From Tetracentron sinense (lineage: Eukaryota; Streptophyta; Magnoliopsida; Trochodendrales; Trochodendraceae), in contig CM026557.1 in NCBI GenBank assembly GCA_015143295.1, positions 31,195,965 to 31,259,964 on the forward strand: a DNA stretch of 64,000 nt, read 5' to 3'. The notes beneath the pieces are model-generated. The model worked only from the letters and a program-made list of their open reading frames with translations, was not told the DNA's origin and searched no databases. Numbering within the stretch: the stretch's first letter is position 1; each line of letters starts with the position of its first letter. Positions 34,980 to 46,900 of the stretch are shown here, one piece after another. The position numbers and the translations under genes were made by a program.

Positions 34980-35917
34980 GGTTCACCCACTTATCATTGG
35001 TTTTAGAAAAAATATAAATTTTTTAAAGCCATGGTTAAAATTCACTACGTAGTTGATTTAATGTTTTAGAAAAAATATCTTATAAAACATTAAAGGGTAT
35101 ACCCTTTTATAAGATAAAAACTTGATTTAATGTTTCACTTAAATCTCAAACTATCCCTTACTCATCTATCTATTTAGAGATTGAATCACAGCCAATCGCA
35201 TTTGAACTCAGGGAGAGTTCAATCGCACCCACTGGTCAACACGTGTCCTTTTTAACCCCTATTAACTGTGGTTAAGATTCTCTAACCCTTAAGGTTCAAC
35301 ATGCTACCTTGGTTTTTAGAATTTTTAAAAATAAAAATTTAACTCTATAGTTAAGAAATTTTAACCTTAGGGTTAATTTTTTTTTTAAAACTCAAGGTTA
35401 GATTGTTGAACCCTAAGGGTTATAGAATCTTAACCATTGGTTAAAAGAGACACATGTTGACCTGTGGGCAAAATTTTTTTTAGGGCCAAGTTCATTGACC
35501 ATCGCGTCTATTTGTGACTGTTGGTGAGGAATATATTTTTTCTCAAAAGTTTAGGAGGGGCTAGAGCCCCTCATCACCCCAGCTCTATCCCTCTACCAGC
35601 CTACGCCCTATTAGGAGTAGTATTAGAAAAAAAATTCCCAAAATTTCAGGGGGGGCTTCAGCCCTCCTTGGCCCCATGTGGCTCTGCCCCTGCCTGTGGG
35701 TGTGACTGAACTCTCCCCGAATTCAATCGTGATTGGCTATGTGATTCGATTTCATCTATTTATAGTAGACTTCAAATTCTCTGTGGTTATAATTGGATGC
35801 CTAGGAGTTCGGTTACGCCACTGAGGTCGCCATGTGTCTCTTTTGACATTCTTTAACTGTGATTAGGATTCACCAACTGCTAGGGTTCACCCCAATCTCT
35901 CTCCTCCACCCCTCTCT
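34980..35917. other. Repeat-derived stretch, no gene
   Basis: Continues the fragments seen left of the solo LTR. It includes an 11-bp perfect inverted repeat ATCTTATAAAA/TTTTATAAGAT (35087-35126) and a GGGGCTTCAGCCCTCCTTGGCC-like element piece (35540-35700), which I cannot classify. Confidence 0.5.
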
Positions 35918-35943
35918 CCCGTGCATCGCACGTGCGGACCACT
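35918..35943 (+). mobile_element. Helitron 3' terminus
   Basis: A short hairpin CGTGC-ATC-GCACG is followed by a few bases and CTAG, then T, which is the Helitron end signature. The matching TC start upstream could not be placed with confidence (35758 is a candidate). Confidence 0.5.
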
Positions 35944-36451
35944 AGTGCATATAAAGGGATTTGGTAGTAATTTTGCTACCATACCCTCCCATTTAAAGAC
36001 CACCATCCACAGCCACTCTCAGTTTAGTTCATCTCTAATCGGTAATCTACCTTCTCTCTAGTGTCTACTCTCCCACTTTCTCATCCTGGCTTGACCACGA
36101 CCACCGTCGACCTTTCTTGTTGTCACCCTGGCTTGGTTCTGGTCTCTTTCGTCTATAGTCTACTCTCTTGCTCTCTCATCTCAGGCTACTTTGATCTAGG
36201 TGAGGTTGGTCGAATAGGAATGAGAACTGCTCATTAGTTCCTCAACCACTTCTAGTCCTCCAAGAGCTTGGGCCAGACCATTACAAGTGAGAATTGAGCC
36301 TGGACAAACCCTAACCCGGCCCATTGATAGCCCTAATTTTGATTGAGCTACTATGAATAGATTGTGGCAACCATGTAATTATTGATAAAGATAGTAACAG
36401 TTTTGCAAAGATTTTCCCCTTAAATAATACTACTGCCACTGAGTTTACACT

Positions 36452-36625
36452 TTTTTTTTTTTCTTCCGGGAGTCCTCAACCCTTCGGGTTAGGACTAAAT
36501 CACCAGGTACGAGGCTGCAACCAGCCCCATCAGAAAAGTCTGGAAAACCAGGCGGAACAGCCCCGAGAGGGCATGGGAAGTGGAACCCAGGATGTCAGAG
36601 TTTACGGCCCCAGAGCTACTAGCCC
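36452..36625 (-). mobile_element. SINE with poly-A tail and 13-bp target duplication
   Basis: Minus-strand insertion: T run on the plus strand at its left end, flanked by CTGAGTTTACACT (36439-36451) and CTGAGTTCACACT (36626-36638), one mismatch. The minus strand has a box-B-like GGGTTCCACTTCCC. Long direct repeats and an A tail indicate LINE-driven retroposition. Confidence 0.75.
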
Positions 36626-36638
36626 CTGAGTTCACACT

Positions 36639-37326
36639 GGAACAATAGTTCTGACAAAACTTCTATGCTGAGCTCCACGTCATAGAGAATAAAAGAAACC
36701 TCTAGTTAGTATTGGGGGCTCCTACGAACCACAGCCCGGAAGCGACACGTATCCCCTCAATTTTCGCTCAAGCAAAATTAAGCAACGAAATCGATATTCG
36801 ATAATTTAATAGAATAATATTATTTTAACATTTAACTTTAGTCTTTCAAAAATCTGGAAAAAAAGCTAACAGTTAACCCCTCTGGGTATTATTGATTCCG
36901 TCATTGTTAGGTTTCCAGCCATAGAGACAGTTGTATGAGACCCCTCTCGGATCTGTAAGAGCTTTGATTTTAAAAGTCTTTTCATAAGTGTGGGCGGCGG
37001 GAATTAATGGTTTTGATATTGCTCTTTTGTTAAAAATTCTCGGAACTTTAATTCTGGCATCTTTTAAAACCTATGAAATGCAGGTTTTTAATTCCACCTA
37101 AAATGGATGGACTTGAATTGTCATATAAGTGAAAATGACACAGGGCTCCTGTAACTTCACTCCTTTGCTCCCATCCCATCCCATCCCATCAAAGGATACC
37201 GCACGTGGCGCAAACATGCATGGTTTAGACTAGTAGAGAGTAGACACTATTTCATATACCGACAATTCTCCATGTGATCTTTTACCTAAGTCAACATTTG
37301 CCTTTCTCTCTCTCTATGTATATATA
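36639..37326. other. No gene seen
   Basis: AT-rich sequence with a small CCATC microsatellite (37170-37190). Nothing else recognisable. Confidence 0.5.
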
Positions 37327-37602
37327 CTAGCGGGTGGCACATGCGCTGCACGTGAGAGTGAGGGGAAGGAGTTAACCATAGTTAATAGGAGTTAAAAGGG
37401 ACACGTGTTAACCCGTGGGTGCGATTGAACTCTCCTCGAGTTCAATCGTGATTGACTGTGATTCTATTCTTTAAATAGATAGATGAGGGTAGTTTGAGAA
37501 TCAAAGCAAAACATTAAATTAAAGGTTTGTTTTATGTAAGGGTAGTTTAGAAATTTCAGAAAATTCAGGCTACGCCTGCCTCTCCCATTATAATAGTAAA
37601 GA
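37327..37602 (-). mobile_element. Non-autonomous Helitron, 276 bp
   Basis: On the minus strand it starts TCTTTACTATTATAATGGG and ends with a hairpin CACGTGC-AGC-GCATGTG, then CCACCCGCTAG. The flanks are A before TC and T after CTAG, the required AT insertion site. It has no coding capacity, so it would depend on a Rep-helicase from elsewhere. Confidence 0.82.
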
Positions 37603-37610
37603 TATATATA

Positions 37611-37812
37611 TATATTTTTTTGTTTTTTGATTCTTTTTTTGGTGGGTCCCACAGGATCAAATATCATTTACCTATATCAGTAGAGTCAACCAGTCAGAAG
37701 TTAGCTGAGCAGTGGAGTAGTTGCAACTCTTTCCCTAGGGGATTAGATCCCCAAACCTCCCTCTTGGGAGGCCACACCCCCTACCACTGACGCAACAGCC
37801 GGGGGTGCCGTG
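37611..37812 (-). mobile_element. tRNA-derived SINE candidate
   Basis: Minus strand begins near GGCTGTTGCGTCAGTGGTAGGG (box-A-like) and has GATCTAATCC (box-B-like), ending in an A-rich tail against the Helitron end. No clear target duplication was found. Confidence 0.45.
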
Positions 37813-38502
37813 GGGGATTCTCAAATACCTTTTTCTCTATATTCAATACATCATTAATGCAGAGAATTAATTTCATTCAAACCATTTTTATTGACTTGCA
37901 AAGACTCCACACGAAATACGTAATAAATTCTTACAAATTTGGTCCATGCAAAAGAACATAAGTAATGTCAAATGAAGAGATTTGCAAAGGCATTTGGGAA
38001 GTTTTTAAGTCTTAGGGTGTGACCCATCTTATGAGAGAGGTAAGGAGATCTATTCCTAATGAGTTACGACTTTGCAAATGGTGGAACCAAATTGTCTGTG
38101 TTGTTCTCTGTGGCTTCCTTGTGGTCAGGAGTGTTTGAAGTGAAAGATGATTTGGTTACTAACCACCACTAACTGATGTATTACCAATTGTAGGTATCAA
38201 TCTCGAACCGGCTAGGCGACTGTTCTGATTCAACCGGTTCAACCGGCCAACTGATATGCAAAAACCCCTTTATTAGGATAATGCTCTTTTTATATCATTT
38301 TTTGCCCTTTAATTCAGGCTTGATCAATTTTAGAATTATTAAATTCTAAACTTTTTTTTTTTTTTTTGTGTCTGCCGGCAATAGCATCTATATGCTAGAT
38401 CACTTACTATTAGTTACTGCAAGCACTTGAGATTTCCATTAGACAAAGAATTATGATTAGGATCTTTAACGGGCGAAACTTAGGCCATAAAAACCTCCGC
38501 CC

Positions 38503-38836
38503 CTGTTTGGTTCCCTAGAAAATAGGTTGTGGAAAAGAAAGTGAAAGAAATATAGTTTTATAGTGTTAGGTTACAAAGTAAATTTTTGTGAGAAGAAAAT
38601 GAGAGAAATTAGCTTCGAATTTTCTTTCAAAGTGAGGATTCCATTTCTTTATCAAAAGCTTGGATTTTGGAGGAAATTAAGAGAAAATCTCTAACTTCAT
38701 GTCTTGTCCCAAATCCCTAAATTTTTTAAATTATTATTAATTTTATTTTAAATTTCTAATTTTAAAATTAATTTTTTTTATAATTTTACTTTTAGTAATT
38801 TTAATTAATTTCTTTATTTTCTTAGAAACCAAACAA
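38503..38836. mobile_element. MITE-like element with short inverted ends
   Basis: Left end CTGTTTGGTTCCCTAGAAAATA is mirrored at right by TTTTCTTAGAAACCAAACAAG. The target duplication is unclear and the ends are approximate. Confidence 0.4.
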
Positions 38837-39058
38837 GATTAAAAAATTACTTTTCTTTTCCTTTTCATATATATTTTTTTGATTTCACCGCAATCAAACA
38901 GAGCAAACGAGCCCAATTATTAAAAAATCCCAAAAAATTGAGTCAAAGCTGGCGATATTTACTGGAGCTTTTGTGATGTGATTTTGAGATATCTAGATGA
39001 GAGAACAGGAGAGGGCGGGGGTTCTTTTGATTTTACTCAAAGCTGTTTGGAAAAAAAA

Positions 39059-39145
39059 CCCATAAATAACAGTTTTTAGTTTTGAAAATAAACCCCATAA
39101 ATAACAGTTTTTAGTTTTGAAAATAAACCCCATAAATAACAGTTT
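39059..39145. repeat. 35-bp tandem repeat, about 2.4 copies
   Basis: Unit CCCCATAAATAACAGTTTTT then AGTTTTGAAAATAAA; the copies are nearly identical. Confidence 0.85.
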
Positions 39146-40383
39146 TTTCTCAAAATTTGTTTTGTGCTTACATAGTAACTAGTGAATGTAAATTCTCTTC
39201 CCTCAATCTCACAAGCACAATCAATACCAGGCAAAGCAAAGCACTCCAGCTTGAATAAAGCAGCAATGCTAGCTACATGACCTCGACTTTTGAGAAGAGA
39301 AAAAAATGAATAAGGACTGAATATTTTGTGTAGAATTATAAAAGGTTTACTTAACATCTGGATTTGACATTTCTGTCCCATTAGAGCTACAAAATCTATT
39401 CTCTCTGCTCAAAAACGAATCTTCCATAGAACTGAACCACCATTTAGCGAATTTGTGTGGGTAAAGATCAGCCCAAGGGCTTCATCAATCTTATGAATTA
39501 TTGCAACTTAAAATAATTAGAAAGCACAGACATAGGATAAAGTCAAAGCACAAAATACTCTTATTTTCTGGTTGATGTGCAGCCAAACAAGACTTTAGAC
39601 CGGCCAAGCTCAATATCCTCCACAGATTGAGCTTGTATAATTGCCCTTAACATAATGCCTTATTGAATTTCCTGAAAAACAATGTAGATCTTATAATTTT
39701 TATTGTGCAAGTCGAACTAGTAGTTTCAATTCATATGAAAGTCAAGATATTGACACCATGCATCCATCCAAATCACTAGGGATCATACAATTAAATAAAT
39801 TTAATATTGGTTTTGTAAGAACCTTAAATATCCAAATGATTGAAGATTTTTTTTAGTCATTGGATGATTGAAGACTCCTGCAATATATGAATTTTTGTAA
39901 TTTGCCATCCTACTCTCGTACTGGTAATGTATTAGCAGATACCAAAGTATTAAATGAAGTATATATTTACTTAGTATAAAGAGGATGAGCATTTTCAAAA
40001 CATTGACTGAAGTTTTATGTAATTCCAAAACTATCATTTACGTATATGGATTCAAAATGTTGAATTAATTTTAGTTAATTCTAAAATTATCCTTTACTCA
40101 TATAGGTTCAAAATGTTAATGAATTTTGCTTAACTTCAAAATTGCCATTTAGACATGAGTTTAAAATGTTGACTGCATTTTACTTAATTTCAAAACTACC
40201 CTTTACTCATATATACTCTTTACTCATATATAAAGACAATGATGTTTTAAGAACTACCCCTTTGATAATATATAAGAGAATGATACTTCAAAAATTAATT
40301 GAATATTAGTTTAATTTCAAAACTATCATTTATGAATATATCTATCTTCTTTACTAATGAAATTACCCCTTATGTGTGAATCA

Positions 40384-41136
40384 AGACCTAGAGGGGGGCC
40401 AGATAGGTTTTCTTAAGGTTTGTCTACCAATTTTAATTTTATTAAATTAAAGTGTGGAAAAGGTAAACAAATAAACAAAGCTCAACACCGAGATTTTTAC
40501 GGGGAAACCCTTTCGGGAAAAACCATGGACTCGACACAACGATCCTCAGTAACCAATCTTTAATGCCTCCATAAGCAATCACGTACTCGCAAGCAACGTA
40601 ATCAATAGCAGCAAATTGTGCTACTCTAAGAACTCCGCAACCACGATCTCTCGATCGATCTCAGCTACTGACGGCTCCAAATTACTCCAACCACAAGATA
40701 ACTACGATCCTTGACACAAACCGATCTCATTTTACAAAGGCTTTGACACGTGCCAACCAAGTTTATACTCACACAGGAGTTGGAGGATTTAATTCAGTTT
40801 AAACACACACCTAGAGTGATCTCAAGAATAGTGAGAATCAAAAATGCAAGTATAAGATGTTTCAATGAAAACTTGCAACTCTAGTTTATAACATGAGAGA
40901 GAGCTCAAAGAGATAAATCATCCATGTAAAGTCCATGTTTTAGTGTTGGCTTATTTTGTTGTCAAAGTAGTGAGTCTAGTGTGTCTTGTGTTATTGTCTA
41001 CAAGCATCCAAGACAAGTGAAGATGAAGACCAAAGAAGATAAGTTGAAGACAATCCGATCATAACATTCGTTTCACTCATAGGATGGTAAGTGACGTAGA
41101 TACCATGCTACCTTAGGTGGAAATTGACTTAGAATA
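40384..41136. other. Two fragments of the 54715-type LTR in opposite orientations
   Basis: 40384-40850 matches the complement of about 55880-56345 (shared GATTTTTACG-GGAAACCC and CGGGAAAAACCA). 40925-41136 matches the start of the same LTR in direct orientation (TGTAAAGTCCATG against 54715). The direct copy is cut by the LTR at 41137. Confidence 0.6.
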
Positions 41137-43705
41137 TGTCACGCCCCAAAATACTACCTAGGAGTTATGATACTTTGGCTACGTGACTTATACTTCAAAC
41201 CATCATGCAAAGAGTATACAAGGCATGGCAAATAGCGAACCTGAAAATTTCTTCTATATAACAGTTCTTCCAGGTGTTAACATAGACAAAAACTAAATAA
41301 AAACTACAATATGTACGAAATGGTCCAACACTTGAGTTACCAACTCAAGCCTACATGAAATAAATCCCAAAATACATGCATCTCTCACTCAACTCAACCA
41401 TAAGGCCTCATGTCAAAGCCCCTAACATCTGTACGATAATCCCGAGCAAGCTCATGCTCTCCATGACCCTCCTCGAGCCATGGCTCTGGAGCACGACCAA
41501 CTAACTTGTAGCCTACCGAAATAACAGTTCGACTGAGTATTGAATACTCAGGGTATACATACTACTAACTAACCATGTTACCATACATAAATATGCCATA
41601 CAGGATATAGTTCATTATAACATAAACATAATCAGAGTGTGGAAGTTAAGACAAGATAACAATTAAATAATCTCGAAATTCATACTTTAAATCATTCTTT
41701 AAGTTCAGGCTTTATCAAAACGTATTTCCAATATCTTAAGAGTCTTGTGAGTTCCTTATGCATCTTATGAATCTTGTGGGTTCCTTATATGTCTTATAAT
41801 TCTTGTGGGTTCCTTATACGTCTTATGAGATTCTTCATTTCACTTATCTTATTTGGCTAGCACCCGAACTATGAAATGGAGGGTCATGCCTAGCATTTTT
41901 CATTTTCATTAACTAGTATCTTAACTATGAAATGGACGGACATACTAGCATTTTGTCTTGTATTAACTAGTACTCGAACTATGAAATGGACGGTCGTTCT
42001 AGCATCTTGACTTGTTATTAACTAGTACCCGAACTATGAAATGGACGGACATACTAGCATCTTTTAGTACCCGAACTATGATCATTTTTCTTATTATTCT
42101 TATGATACATCTTGATAATATCCTCATACATGTGCATAGTGCTTGTGAGCATCGTGGAGTACGTGTGGGCATCATAATGATCATAGAAAGCATTTTTAAC
42201 ATTGAATACAATGCATAGGGTATTGTGAGCATCATGGAAATCATAGAAAACATTTTAAACTTGGAGACATATGCATGGAATTTCATTTATAGCATGGGCA
42301 TACATGTATATAGTTGGCTTAGCTTTATTTCATGCATAACATACTTTACGATTCATACTTGATACAACTCCACTTTAATCTAACATAGTCCATAACAATC
42401 ACTTACAAAGAACAAGGTGATTTCATTTCGTTTGCACAAGGCAAATTGGTAGAGTATGTTTACACTCTTGCCATCAAAGCACATCATTTAAATCTTATTT
42501 AACCTACATGAAACCTAACACAACCATCTAGGGTAGAGTAATCACACTCTCTTTATCAAACCCATCCCTTTTTATCTTCCTTAAACAAAATCATACATCA
42601 AAATATACTATGCAAGAATGAATCGTAATGGAGCTAGTGAGTAGAGTGTATCTACACTCTACATGTCACAACTCACAACACATACCTTTAATCCTACTTT
42701 TTCATAGATGGATCCTAACAAGGATACTGCAAGTAGCTACACATACGAAGCCATAAACCTCGATTTCAATTCATGTTTATACAAGATGATGCCTTAGACT
42801 ATATGCCCTACTTATCCTCAACACATACATCAAGCTCACACTATTAAAACACAATCCCATAACTTGATTCTTCTTTATCCATTTCATTAGTATAAACATA
42901 TTAAGCTACACATCTTAATATCATCTCAATATGGTTAACATCTTGATTTTCACAAAAGGAACACTAAAATATAAATACATATCAATGGATTATAGCAAGG
43001 AAGGTTAGTAGAATGATCTACCTTGAGAATGCTTGAGAACTCTTGTGGAAGTGAAATCTAAGCTTCAAGTGGTGCAATCCATGTTTGAGGAAGGAGATCC
43101 AAGCCTTGAGGAGATTTGAGCTCCACCTTGATCTCCAATGAAAAGCCCCTTTTGAAACCCTAGTTCTTCTTTCTTCTCCTCCCAAAATCCCTCTTAGGTT
43201 TAGTCCCCCCCAAAACCCCCAAAGCCCCTTCTATTTATAGTCCAAGGGGTTGAAACCCCAATTTCCGTAACTCAGCGTCTGCGTGCGATCGATCACACAC
43301 CACCTGCGATCGATCGTAGCTCGCAGTTCGATAGATCGCACTTGGAGGTGATCTGTCATACAATGACCCGAATGCTTCTATCAGATCTCGATTATCTACG
43401 ATCGATCGCAAATTTACCCGAGTGCTTTCCCAGAATTTCCTCTGACTGCAATCAATCGCATCCCTTCTGTGATCAATTGCAACTTCCTTTTTCTCATTTT
43501 TATCACCCTTAGACCCTTTGGAGTGTTTTCACCCTTGCTTCTATCACCCTTAGGGCCCCAACTCACCTACATACCACACATAGTTTGCTACCACCCTTTT
43601 CATCATTAACTGAAATTTGAAATACATGAAAGGCCATTTGGCCTTGAAAAGCACTATTTATATTACTATTCATCGTGCCATGCAACCAAGTTTTGGGGTT
43701 CTACA
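41137..43705 (-). repeat. LTR of a truncated Tekay-type element
   Basis: 2569 bp, TGTCACGCCCC...GGGGTTCTACA, followed by a polypurine tract, so it is the 3' LTR of a minus-strand element. The left flank is GAATA (41132-41136). It carries TATA CTATAAATAG (43229-43238), CGATCG-type palindromes (43270-43470), a CCGAACTATGAAATGGA minisatellite (41840-42080), a hairpin (41533-41551) and the acidic frame. Confidence 0.85.
41394..41513 (-). other. Conserved acidic mini-frame in LTR
   Basis: After GTAG|GC: GYKLVGRAPEPWLEEGHGE and on to TGA at 41394-41396, 39 codons. It keeps the P-W-hydrophobic-E-E core in a diverged context. Confidence 0.45.
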
Positions 43706-45236
43706 TCCTCCCCCTTATAGAAATTTTGTCCTCAAAATTAGAGCGATACTAAAACAAGTGGGGACACTTTTCCTACATTCAACCTTGACTACTGAAGACA
43801 CCAAACTCTGTCGCCTATTTATACCAAAAGAACATTCTACTCCTTCATCGACCAACACAAGGCTAGGCACTCGCTTGTTGGCAAAGCACTTAGGTTTTGC
43901 ATACTACTAAACACCTATGAAAAGTAAGAAAACTTTCATAACATAATATATCATGTTTATACACATAGGCAACATACTGAAACATAACATTTCATCATCC
44001 TTTACAAAACAAAAATTTCTATCTCTTTGCACTCATGCAACATCATTAGGTACCTGAGCACCTTGCACTAATATAGCAAAGACTTGGCCCTCGTTAGCCT
44101 AACTTGGCGGCTATATGGGCTTCTGGGGCCTCGAAGCTTGAAAAGACTCCTGCTCCGTGGGCAACTGAACTGGTTGCTTGCTCCCCCGAGACTGAGTCGG
44201 TGGCGGACGGTGAGGACAATCTCTAATCTGGTGCTCGTAGTCACCACAATGGAAACAAGCACCCGTGCGTGCTCGGCATTCCCCAACTTCATGCTTCCTC
44301 CCACAATGTGCACGGGTCTTAAACGGAGGTGCAAAAGATATTGGTTACACCTGTCGAGTGACTTGCGTAAGAGTAGGGCGAGGAGCCTGGGGTGGAATAG
44401 GAGGACTCTACACATGCGTATGTCCAGAGGACTGGTATAAAGCCGTTCTAGCCCTCTTCTCCGGCTGTGTTGAGCCACTAGACTAGCCTCTCAGCATTTC
44501 TCTCCTCTTGCAGAATTCCTCAGAATTCGTTTATGCCAACTGAGCCTTATCCACAACCTTTGCGTAGGTCTCATGCCTGAACATTGAGACCTTATCTTTG
44601 ATGTAAGCCTGCAATCCCCTCTTGAATTTTCTGGCCTTCATTGTCTCCGTGGCTATCAGGTATGGAGCGAACCTCGACAATTTGGAGAACTTGGCCTCGT
44701 ACTCAGCCACTGTCATGTTCCTCTATTCCAAGGTAATGAACTCCAGTTCTTTCTTTTCTCTAACTAATACTGGAAAGTATTTCTTGTAGAAAATATCGAG
44801 AAACTATTCCCAAGTCCATTCTTGACCTGCTCGAGTCAAGTCCCTCGTTCTGATGGCGGATCTCCACCAGTGATCTACCTCACCTTCCATCATAAAGGCG
44901 GCCATTGTAACTTTCTCTGACTCCATAGGCATTAAGACGGAGAACAACTTCTCCAGCTGCCTAATCCATGCCTCTGCAACTAATGGGTCTATGCCACCAT
45001 AGAATACCAGAGGCCTCATCATCTGAAATAGCTTTATCCCTGCTGGTGCTTTGTTTGGAGGAGTAGGGACTAGTGCTGCAACAGGAGGAGGAGTGGCTGG
45101 TTGCCTGGCTGCAAGCATAGCTAAGGTCTCAGCTATCGACCCCAAGACTTGTGTAAGGTCAGGTGCTCAACCCCTACTGGAGCATCACCTCCATTTCCTC
45201 TAGTATGGTAACCGCAACCCCGATTGCCACGTCTCA
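43706..45236 (-). mobile_element. Pol-deleted internal region of a Tekay-type element
   Basis: Starts with the polypurine tract and a short piece like the end of pol, jumps to a scrap resembling the protease start (43840-43880), then gag. Nearly all of pol is missing. No 5' LTR with the GAATA duplication was found to the right. Confidence 0.75.
44060..45236 (-). pseudogene. Tekay-type gag, decayed
   Basis: Starts ATGAGACGTGGCAATCGGG (45236 downward), matching the start chosen for the intact gag. The capsid domain is split over frames (LVAEAWIRQLEKLFSVL, MEGEVDHWWRSAIR, TVAEYEAKFSKLSRFAPY). The CCHC knuckle CFHCGDYEHQIRDC is still readable near 44215-44265. Several frameshifts and stops. Confidence 0.8.
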
Positions 45237-46900
45237 TGATTGAATCCTGAGATCAATAGGAAAGCATGAGTTGACCTGGAAACCAACTTTATTTCGACCC
45301 CAATTTCAACAATCACCTAATGTTTATCATTTTGAATTACTTGTTCCACATCCGGTGGCCTCTAGCAATGCCTCTAAAGTTACATGTCTAGTCCCCTACG
45401 GCAGCCCTTGGCAGCGCCTCACAACACGATTCAAGATCATACACTTGTTCCTTTGTTGGAAGCCTCTAGCAATGCCTCACAGAAACCGATGAGATCACAC
45501 ACTTGTTCCTCTGTTGGTGGCCCTCGACAATACCTCACAGATACCGATGGGATCTTATGCCGTTCACCCAAGGTTAGGTCACTTATTAATTAACAATTAT
45601 AATGGAGTAAACAATAATAAAGGTGTTTTATCTTCTCCGCTACGGCGTCCCATACCACACATAGCAAGATCGATCTAACTGTAAGTTATTAACAAAGGTA
45701 AGTTAGTTATATCCTCCCCACTATAGCTTTATAGCATCCTATATTACCATAGGATCTAACTAAGTTGTGTAAGGTTTAAACATCTTAAGCAGTTCACTCA
45801 AGTATGCACGATAGTTAATCATCATGGAGAATATAAAAAATATGAGATGACAACAATATGAATGTAATAAATTAAAACATGTGTATCTAATTAATAAAAT
45901 AAGGAAAAGTATAATTTTGCTAGAAGGGATCCTAAACATGCATGATTTCTAAGTTCTGATTCGAAAGAATTGATGTTCAAAGACTACACCATCCGATCGA
46001 TCGGTGATACCCTTCGAACGATCAGAAGCCCACAGAACCTTCTGATATATCGGTAGAAACATCCGATCGGTCGGTCGACAGATTCCAACCACTTTCCTGT
46101 AACCTCTTTGATCGATTGGTGAAACCCTTTGATCGAGCAGAGATTGCAAAACTGGGAAAAAAAAACCCAGAATTCCAACCCCCTTTTACCCAAATCCATT
46201 CCTTTTCCTACTTGGTTGATTTCCAAACGATTCCACACAACTACAAAGGTTAAAATATTACTAAAAACAGAATTTGAAGATGAATGAGTGCTCAATTACT
46301 TCCTCCCTAGAGATTTAGGGGGCTTTCAAGAAGAGGGAAAACCCCCAAAATCTCCCAATCAATCATAACATAAACCTAGATCATTTCTAAGCATTTATTA
46401 CACTATTTATCACAATAAAGACAGTACTACTTTGAATTTAATATTCAAGGAGGTATTTACTTTTGCTCAACCCTTGAGATTTAGGGTTTCAAGAAGAGGA
46501 AAACCCCTAAATGGTTTTGCTTCAAGAAATCAAGTTCCCTTAGGCAAGAAATCCTTTCCTTGAGCCTTGAATCTCCCTCTCCAAACTTTGAACCAAGCCC
46601 CCAATCCCTAGCCTCCTCTTCTCCCTTCTTCCAAATCTTTCTCTCTTAGTTTAGGTTTCTAAAATAATGAGAGATTAGGTTATCTTTAGCTATTTATACT
46701 AAAACCTCTTTTTGTGCTTTTTATAAATACCCTTACTAATTGTGTTTGGTTACAAGGCCAGGTTAAACCCTCAAGTGTTTTATGCTACTTTTTAATTACA
46801 CCCTAGGTTATTAAATTCTCATGGTCAAACAACACACAAATATATTACTAAAATACCACTGAACTAGGAAATTATGAAAATACCCTTAGCATTTGTGAGC
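45237..46900. other. Degenerate LTR-like sequence
   Basis: 45237-45560 matches the leader region upstream of gag. 45985-46140 carries CGATCGATCGGT-type repeats. 46440-46740 looks like an LTR leader with a TATTTATA box (minus). Boundaries are not definable and no gene is seen. Confidence 0.45.

Larger units (their letters stand above)
37813..40383. other. AT-rich region without genes
   Basis: Contains a MITE-like segment (38503-38836), a short tandem repeat (39059-39145), poly-T at 38350-38368 and diverged repeats of CAAAACTACCCTTTACTCATATA (40080-40220). No coding similarity noted. Confidence 0.55.

Noticed and set aside
43270-43470. CGATCG repeats as origin or bacterial-type regulatory sites
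   Set aside because: They lie inside LTR promoter regions of plant retrotransposons and have no link to bacterial systems.
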